From Nodosilinea sp. PGN35 (lineage in GTDB: Bacteria > Cyanobacteriota > Cyanobacteriia > Phormidesmidales > Phormidesmidaceae), in assembly GCF_029109325.1 (NCBI RefSeq), contig NZ_JAQKQJ010000015.1:402133-466132 (forward strand): a DNA stretch of 64,000 nucleotides, in the 5' to 3' direction. Each line of letters starts with the position of its first letter. Position 1 is the first letter of the stretch. A program made the position numbers and the translations under genes. Under the pieces are notes generated by a model. The model saw nothing but the letters and a program-made list of their open reading frames with translations, did not search any database and had not been told where the DNA came from. Below, piece after piece: positions 58,899 to 64,000 of this stretch.

Positions 58899-59243
58899 AT
58901 GCTGCTAAATCGCGAAAACTACCAGTCTAGTTTTGACAAAGCTATGGCCTGCGCTGTGGAGTGTGAGCACTGCGCTGAAGCCTGTATGGGCAACCCCAGC
59001 ATGATGAAATGCGCTCGTATGTGCTTAGATACCGGCGACAGCTGCCGCACCTTGGCCACTTTCATGGTGCGAGGATCTTACTTTATTGCGCCTATGGCAA
59101 AAGCCTGTGCAGAAATCTGTGACACCTGCGCCAGCGAATGTGAGAAGCACGACGCCGAACACTGCAAGAAGTGTGCCCAAGCCTGCCGTGAGGCGGCAGC
59201 TACCTATCGTCAAATTGCTGAGGCGGCGATGGCAAGGGCCTAA
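58899..59243 (+). CDS. Four-helix-bundle copper storage protein (Csp type)
   Basis: A 114-residue, Cys-rich cytosolic protein without signal peptide. Fourteen Cys are spaced three or four residues apart along four helices (for example ACAVECEHCAEAC near residues 17-29 and ACAEICDTCASEC near 69-81, CKKCAQAC near 89-96). This is the pattern of Csp3/DUF326 proteins, which store many Cu(I) ions in the core of the bundle. It is divergent from the CueO-like oxidase and part of the copper group. Confidence 0.9.
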   Translation: MLLNRENYQSSFDKAMACAVECEHCAEACMGNPSMMKCARMCLDTGDSCRTLATFMVRGSYFIAPMAKACAEICDTCASECEKHDAEHCKKCAQACREAAATYRQIAEAAMARA

Positions 59244-59294
59244 CTGCTCGGTGATCTAACTGCTCAGTGGTTGGAGTTCTACCCCAGAGTTTTG

Positions 59295-59367
59295 CCCCAT
59301 CCCCTACCTCGTTCTTGACGTCTGCCGTTAGCGACGAAGGGATGGGGTTGCGACTATGGCTGCGACG
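59295..59367. repeat. Inverted repeat CCCCATCCC/GGGATGGGG
   Basis: Nine-base perfect arms 55 bases apart, 50 bases after the Csp gene. There is no U-run. It may help end transcription of the Csp gene. Confidence 0.4.
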
Positions 59368-59491
59368 GTTCTCTGGTGCCTAATCAGCGGCTTGTAGGGC
59401 TGGCCTCGACGGTATATTGATCTGCGGCTAGTTCAAAATGTTTTGACCTGTAAAGTTTCACGTTTCGACATGTTGAGTTTAGGGAAAACCG

Positions 59492-60070
59492 ATGACAAGT
59501 AAAGAGCAGGCCATGGGAAGCCATACTAACGCCGATCACGACTCCGGAATGAGAGGTGCTTACGTCCGGTTCTTCGCCATGATTGGCACCTCAATTGTGG
59601 TGATGTTTTTCTTGATGTATCTGCACTCCTATCAAATTCTCGATCACGCCTGGTTTAGCGAAACGCGGGTATTCATGGCCCTGATTATGGGAGCCGCGAT
59701 GATGGTAATCATGCTGTCGTACATGCTGCACATGTATAAAAGCCGCAGCGCCAATGTAGCCATCTACGTGAGCGCCATTGTATTGTTCGGAGCGGCCCTC
59801 TGGTTGGTGCGCAGTCAGGTAACGGTGAGCGATGTAGACTACATGGAAGGTATGATTCCTCACCACTCAATTGCCATCTTGACCAGCGAGCGAGCCCAGA
59901 TCCAAGATCTGCGGGTGCGCGAACTGGCCGATAGCATCATCGAGGCCCAGCGCCGAGAGATCAACGAGATGGAATGGCTAATTTCTGACATTCGAGACAA
60001 CGGTTTGGTTACTGCACAAGCTGAGTTAGAAGCAAGACCGTTGCCAGACTTCACAGCAGCTCCCGAATAG
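59492..60070 (+). CDS. Membrane-bound DUF305 protein
   Basis: A 192-residue protein. After a polar start with NADHDSG come three membrane segments (about residues 28-45, 60-85, 90-110), then a periplasmic DUF305 domain with DVDYMEGMIPHHSIAIL near 118 and RREINEMEWLI near 160. The His/Met pattern could bind copper as in CopM. This membrane-anchored DUF305 form is common in bacterial metal islands. It converges with the methyltransferase-like gene. Confidence 0.8.
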   Translation: MTSKEQAMGSHTNADHDSGMRGAYVRFFAMIGTSIVVMFFLMYLHSYQILDHAWFSETRVFMALIMGAAMMVIMLSYMLHMYKSRSANVAIYVSAIVLFGAALWLVRSQVTVSDVDYMEGMIPHHSIAILTSERAQIQDLRVRELADSIIEAQRREINEMEWLISDIRDNGLVTAQAELEARPLPDFTAAPE

Positions 60071-60147
60071 AACGATTAAGCCCACTGAACCAGATAGCCA
60101 TGTCTTACGATCCATGTTGTTGCCTTCCATAATGGTTACTCCTGTAA

Positions 60148-60813
60148 TTACACATGTGGGAAGTCTTCACCTTGCCTGTCAGCGGCACCAAAATGTGGGA
60201 AAAAGGCAGGTACCCTGGCCGCATACTGAGCATATTCCTCGCCAAATTCCGTCAAGGCTTCACGCTCTTCTTGATGGGCTAAACGGACATACATCCAGAC
60301 TAAAAAGGGAAACATCGGCAGCGTGAGAATAGTGGGCCATTGCAGCAAGAAGCCAAACATGATCAAGACAAATGCATCATATTGAGGATGTCGCAACCTT
60401 GAGTAGGGGCCGGTGATCGCAAGCTGATGGTTTTGCTGCGCCCCATAGAGTACTCTCCAAGCAGAAGATAACAGGATGAACCCACTCAAAACTACTAAAT
60501 TGCTAAGCAGGTGAATGGGATTAAAGTGAGGGTTGCCTCCGAGTCCTAAAATTGTCCACCAGAGATGTCCGGCATCGTGGGATAGAGGGTCTAAGCTAGG
60601 ATAGCGGCTCTGTAGCCAGCCTGAAAGCAGATAGACGGTGACAGGAATGCCATACATTTCGGTGAAAAGCGCGACGATGAAGGCAGAAAATACCCCAAAC
60701 GATCGCCAATCACGAGCACTCTTTGGCTTCGTAAAGCTAACCGCAAAAATGATGAACACTAGAGAATTAATCATCACTAACGACCAAAGGCCATAGGCAG
60801 GAGCGTTATTCAT
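60148..60813 (-). CDS. Isoprenylcysteine methyltransferase-like membrane protein
   Basis: A 221-residue protein with five to six membrane segments. The C-terminal half has the ICMT/PEMT signature: GPYSRLRHPQYDAFVLIMFGFL near residue 137 (SAM-binding RHPxY) and EEREALTEFGEEYAQYAARVPAFFP near 183. Homologues are frequently encoded next to DUF2933 genes in copper or silver operons; the substrate is unknown. It overlaps the DUF2933 gene by four bases (ATGA). Confidence 0.82.
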   Translation of the reverse strand: MNNAPAYGLWSLVMINSLVFIIFAVSFTKPKSARDWRSFGVFSAFIVALFTEMYGIPVTVYLLSGWLQSRYPSLDPLSHDAGHLWWTILGLGGNPHFNPIHLLSNLVVLSGFILLSSAWRVLYGAQQNHQLAITGPYSRLRHPQYDAFVLIMFGFLLQWPTILTLPMFPFLVWMYVRLAHQEEREALTEFGEEYAQYAARVPAFFPHFGAADRQGEDFPHV

Positions 60814-61046
60814 TTCTCATCTCCTTGAGGCAAATTGTGACGGCTATGCCCGTGATGTCCTCCGGGGCTACCGTGCATAAAAACATGCATTAAGGGGCAG
60901 GCCAATAGAAACAGCCACGGCAACACAGGAATAATGTGAGCGAGATGCTCGGTGAATAGAAAGAACGCGGCAATTCCTAAAAATACTAGCAGCGCAATCC
61001 CAGACGGAGATTGCCACCGAAAACTTGTCGAAGAGTCGTTGGTCAT
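60810..61046 (-). CDS. DUF2933 small membrane protein
   Basis: A 78-residue protein with two hydrophobic segments (about residues 15-30 and 36-55) and a His-rich tail (HVFMHGSPGGHHGHSRH). DUF2933 proteins of this form are typical members of copper/silver resistance operons; the tail suggests metal binding. It lies between the HMA gene and the methyltransferase-like gene, coupled to the latter. Confidence 0.82.
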   Translation of the reverse strand: MTNDSSTSFRWQSPSGIALLVFLGIAAFFLFTEHLAHIIPVLPWLFLLACPLMHVFMHGSPGGHHGHSRHNLPQGDEK

Positions 61047-61102
61047 AGGTTTATTATTGCCTCACTTAATTTGATTTTCAGTCGTTCGGCATATTGATCG
61101 AC

Positions 61103-61333
61103 TCAAGCGACAGAAGAATTCTCTACAACTTGGGTACTATATCCAGCCCCTGCCAGAGCCCTCTGCACAGTTTCCATGGTCACCAATTGAGGATCGTAAA
61201 CAACCGTAGCCTGACTTTTGGAAAACTCGACTGTGCATTTTTCAATGCCAGGAATTTTTTTGGCTGCCCTCTCAATAATTTCGCCACATCCACTGCACAT
61301 CATTCCTTCTATTTCGAGCGTGCTAATATGCAT
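61103..61333 (-). CDS. HMA-domain copper chaperone
   Basis: A 76-residue cytosolic protein: one ferredoxin-like HMA domain with the metal-binding loop GMMCSGC at residues 10-16 and the usual second half (VEFSKSQATVVYDPQLVTMETVQRAL). It begins 27 bases after the ATPase gene ends and should carry Cu(I) to that ATPase, which has no HMA domain of its own. Part of the five-gene minus-strand operon. Confidence 0.9.
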   Translation of the reverse strand: MHISTLEIEGMMCSGCGEIIERAAKKIPGIEKCTVEFSKSQATVVYDPQLVTMETVQRALAGAGYSTQVVENSSVA

Positions 61334-61360
61334 AAATATTCACCTTAGTAAACAATGCAT

Positions 61361-63388
61361 TTATAATTTGACTCGGCGTAGTAACATCGCATTGATAGAC
61401 ACTACGACAGTTGAAACGCTCATGAAAATTGCCCCTACGGCTGGGGTTAGCAAAATGCCAAAGGGATAGGCGATTCCAGCTGCAAGCGGAATGCCAACTA
61501 CGTTGTAGCCGGTTGCCCAAAACAAGTTTTGGATCATCTTGCCGTAAGTTGCTTTGGCCAGCTTTAAAGCATAGGTTGCATCGATTGGATCGCTCTTGAT
61601 TAAGACCAGATCGGCAGATTCAATCGCAACGTTGGTGCCAGCCCCAATGGCGAGAGCTAAGTTGGCTTCAAGCATGGCTGGTGCATCATTGATGCCATCG
61701 CCGACAAACGCAACGGGCTTTTCTGATTTCAGTTTGCGGATGAGAGATGCCTTATCTTGCGGTAAGACTCGGGCATAGTAGCGATCAATGCCCAACTCAT
61801 CGGCCACTGATTTAGCGACGGCTTCAGCATCGCCTGTGATCATGACAACCTCCAATCCCATGGCCTGTAGCTGCTCGATCGCCCGGAGAGATTGAGCACG
61901 GACTTTATCGGCTAGCCCAAACAGTGCCAGAAGCTGCTTGTCGTCCATCAGCGCGATCGCGCTTTCTCCACGCTGCTCAATGGTCACTAGCCCGGCCTGT
62001 AGCGAGTCTGCTACCGATAGCGCCAGTTCTTCGGCCCACTCAGGTCGCCCAACCCGATAGCGACGTCCGTTTACTGTACCCTCGACCCCTTTGCCAGCCA
62101 CCGCTCGAAAGTCCGTGCCACCAGGCAACTTGGTTTGCTTGGCTTCTGCTTCCCGCACAATGGCTGCTCCTAGCGGATGCTCTGAAAAGGTTTCTAGTGA
62201 GGCTGCGATCGCCAGCGCATTTGGTTCATCCACAGCGTCTGTGAAAATATGGCGAACCCCAAATTTACCCTCGGTTAAGGTACCCGTTTTATCGAAGGCG
62301 ATCACCTGAATCTGACGTGCCCGCTCAAACGCTTCACGGTTCCGCACTAAGATGCCATGCTTTGCCGATAGGGACGTGGCATTGACAATTACTAGGGGAA
62401 TGGCCAAGCCTAAGGCATGGGGACAGGTGATAACGAGTACGGTTACGGCCCGATTAATCGCAAAAGTCAATGATGGGCCTACCGACAGCCAAACGACAAA
62501 GGTCAGTACGCCGACTCCGATCGCAGTCAAGGTCAGCCAATAGGCCAGTTGATCCGCTAGAGCCTGATATCGGCTTCGCGATGACTGTGCCTCTTCTACC
62601 AGACGCATGATTTGGCTCAGCGTCGTCTGATCGCCTGTCCGAATGATTTTTAAGGTGAGTGCCCCTTCGCCATTGACAGAGCCACCTACAGCTTCATCTC
62701 CGACCTGTTTGATGACAGGACGAGACTCGCCAGTCAAAAATGCTTCGTTAATGCTAGAGGCTCCTTCAATCACCTCGCCATCAATCGGGATTTGTTCGCC
62801 AGGTTTGACGAGAATGGTATCGCTAGGCTGCAAACTCTCGACTAAAACCTCCTCGATCTTGCCTGCCCTAAAACGATGGGCTGTTGTTGGCACCAGATTT
62901 GCTAGGTGCTCTAGGGCGCGGCTAGCCCCTTGCACCGAAGCCATTTCTATCCAATGGCCTAGCAACATGATGGTGACTAAGGTAGCTAGCTCCCAGTAGA
63001 ATGGCTCACCCTCTAACCCAAAAGAAACAGCCACACTGTAGACAAATGCAACTGTAATGGCTAAAGCAACCAGGGTCATCATCCCGATTTTGCTCTGTAG
63101 CTCAATCCAGGCACCCTTTAAAAATACCCAGCCGCCATAGCCATAGATCACAACACTTAAAAGAGGGCTCACTAATTCAGAGCCAGTAAACCGAATGGCC
63201 TGATAGCCAAACCACTGCTGAAAAGAAGGCGAAAAATACAGAACTGGTAGGGTCAGCACCAGGCAGACAAAAAACCGTCTGCGGAAAATCTCAGGGCTAT
63301 GACCAGCATGCTTATCATGGACAGAAGAAGAGCTATGGCCTACATGGACATGATGTGTTTTAGAGTGATGCGTATGATCGTGGGCCAT
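61361..63388 (-). CDS. copB: P1B-type copper ATPase with CPH motif (CopB type)
   Basis: A 675-residue P-type ATPase. The N-terminus is His-rich (HDHTHHSKTHHVHVGHSSS) instead of an HMA domain. Actuator TGES near residue 220, ion site TCPHALGLAIP near 325 (CPH, the P1B-3 class), phosphorylation DKTGTLT near 370, HP motif in SEHPLG near 405, GDGINDAP near 565. The CPH class exports Cu(II)/Cu(I) or Ag. It is the first gene of the operon with HMA, DUF2933 and methyltransferase-like genes; box (f) lies 190 bases upstream. Here copB is used in the Enterococcus sense, not the Synechocystis adaptor. Confidence 0.9.
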   Translation of the reverse strand: MAHDHTHHSKTHHVHVGHSSSSVHDKHAGHSPEIFRRRFFVCLVLTLPVLYFSPSFQQWFGYQAIRFTGSELVSPLLSVVIYGYGGWVFLKGAWIELQSKIGMMTLVALAITVAFVYSVAVSFGLEGEPFYWELATLVTIMLLGHWIEMASVQGASRALEHLANLVPTTAHRFRAGKIEEVLVESLQPSDTILVKPGEQIPIDGEVIEGASSINEAFLTGESRPVIKQVGDEAVGGSVNGEGALTLKIIRTGDQTTLSQIMRLVEEAQSSRSRYQALADQLAYWLTLTAIGVGVLTFVVWLSVGPSLTFAINRAVTVLVITCPHALGLAIPLVIVNATSLSAKHGILVRNREAFERARQIQVIAFDKTGTLTEGKFGVRHIFTDAVDEPNALAIAASLETFSEHPLGAAIVREAEAKQTKLPGGTDFRAVAGKGVEGTVNGRRYRVGRPEWAEELALSVADSLQAGLVTIEQRGESAIALMDDKQLLALFGLADKVRAQSLRAIEQLQAMGLEVVMITGDAEAVAKSVADELGIDRYYARVLPQDKASLIRKLKSEKPVAFVGDGINDAPAMLEANLALAIGAGTNVAIESADLVLIKSDPIDATYALKLAKATYGKMIQNLFWATGYNVVGIPLAAGIAYPFGILLTPAVGAIFMSVSTVVVSINAMLLRRVKL

Positions 63389-63575
63389 TTTGTGTCTCTC
63401 TATACTCGATTGTGCGATACGCCATCAATTAGAAGTGCCTAGGCCTTTTTCCTTATTGAATAGAAAGATGGAATCCCTTTGCAAAGCTCAGCCCAGCTCA
63501 GAAATGAAGCTTTGTCTGTAGGAAAACCACAGATCTCGATCTGAACTTGGTATAGCTATAGCCTGACGAATGAAT

Positions 63576-63592
63576 ATGAAACCAGGATGAAA
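63576..63592 (-). promoter_or_regulatory. CopR-like direct repeat box (f)
   Basis: On the minus strand TTTCAT-CCTGG-TTTCAT, followed by TATAGC/TATACC -10-like sequences. It sits in the 326-base gap between the kinase and the copper ATPase gene and points to the latter. Nothing else is visible in the gap. Confidence 0.7.
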
Positions 63593-63714
63593 AGTATTAC
63601 TTCTTTAGATCCTGGCGATGCCTAACATCCCTCCGACTCAATAGCCAGAGAAGGCAGAGAAGGCTAACTTGAGAGCGCAGAAAAATCACCACAATAATGC
63701 GGTCGAGGCATAAC

Positions 63715-64000
63715 CTAGCGAAGCTGGCCTAGGGGCATGCCCGCACTGGCTAGGGGAAGCTTAATAGTAAAGGTGCTGCCCTTTGAGACGGCACTTTTGA
63801 CGTGAATGCTGCCGCCGTGGGCCTGGGCGATCGCCAGCGCGATCGACAGACCCAGCCCCGCTCCACCGCTCTGGCGCGATCGATCTTTTTCAATGCGGTA
63901 AAAGCGATCGAAAATTCGCGACTGATCGTCGGGGTGAATGCCCACCCCGGTGTCTTCTACCGTAATCAGGACGTACTTATCCAAGGCTCTGAGGCGGATA
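63715..64000 (-). CDS. Sensor histidine kinase, C-terminal part (CopS-like?)
   Basis: The last 95 residues of a histidine kinase; the frame stays open to the window edge. ATP-binding motifs are visible: VEDTGVGI (G1), FDRFYRIEKDRSRQ (F box) and GGAGLGLSIALAIAQAHGG (G2). The sensor domain is outside the window. Its position directly before a copper ATPase and a CopR-like box suggests it is the copper sensor (CopS type) of this island, with its partner regulator also likely to lie outside. This is an inference from context. Confidence 0.85.
   Translation of the reverse strand, partial: IRLRALDKYVLITVEDTGVGIHPDDQSRIFDRFYRIEKDRSRQSGGAGLGLSIALAIAQAHGGSIHVKSAVSKGSTFTIKLPLASAGMPLGQLR

Noticed and set aside
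59451..59472. Further TTTCAT-type box before the membrane DUF305 gene
   Set aside because: TTTCAC is followed at the right distance by GACATG, not TTTCAT; too weak to count.

Overview
The window looks like a chromosome or large-plasmid segment of a filamentous, Leptolyngbya/Nodosilinea-like cyanobacterium. The grounds are dense HIP1 octamers (GCGATCGC), cyanobacterial gene types (DUF4058, Uma2, NIL protein beside a sulfate transporter, CopM-like DUF305 proteins, AMIN-amidase) and typical cyanobacterial dispersed palindromes. The genus is a guess. All functional calls rest on motif reading of the sequence; no database search was run.

Layout. 0-6.5 kb: a membrane protein, a dihydroorotase-like protein that has lost most metal ligands, a two-domain histidine phosphatase whose real start is a CTG codon, a SulP anion transporter and a Crp/Fnr-like regulator. 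6.5-11.7 kb: a complete five-gene peptide/nickel-class ABC importer on the minus strand. 12.3-19 kb: a sulfur block with a CysR-like regulator, a TauE-type permease, cysA divergent from sbpA-cysT-cysW and a NIL protein. 19-26 kb: an accessory region with a broken HerA-like ATPase, a decayed array of about twenty 21-bp repeats, palindromic elements, a possible small RNA, two toxin-antitoxin-like modules, Uma2 genes and fragments sharing one repeated leader, and the 3' half of a tRNA-Gly gene at a gene truncation. 26-33 kb: a GNAT pair and a minus-strand envelope cluster (permease, VKOR-thioredoxin, TPR, M23 peptidase, class B PBP).

33-64 kb is essentially a metal-homeostasis island. A zinc-type part holds a ZiaA-like ATPase, a ZiaR-like repressor with visible dyad operators and a ZIP transporter. 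A MerR part holds a MerR regulator, two other MerR gene remnants, two promoters of MerR architecture, a small secreted Cys peptide, a thioredoxin-fold protein and an ACR3-like permease. A copper part holds a translationally coupled multicopper oxidase/ZIP pair, CopM-like DUF305 proteins, a response regulator, a TolC/CusB/CusA-type tripartite pump, a CueO-like oxidase, a Cys-rich copper-storage protein, an HMA chaperone, a CPH-type copper ATPase and the end of a sensor kinase.

The strongest new pattern is a direct repeat, TTTCAT-N5-TTTCAT (first copy sometimes TTTCAC). It occurs seven times, always beside copper genes, and very likely marks a CopR-type regulon. The response-regulator gene in the middle of this regulon lacks the phospho-acceptor aspartate, which is unexpected. 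Two very small secreted peptides, one His-rich and one Cys-containing, sit beside metal genes and look undescribed.
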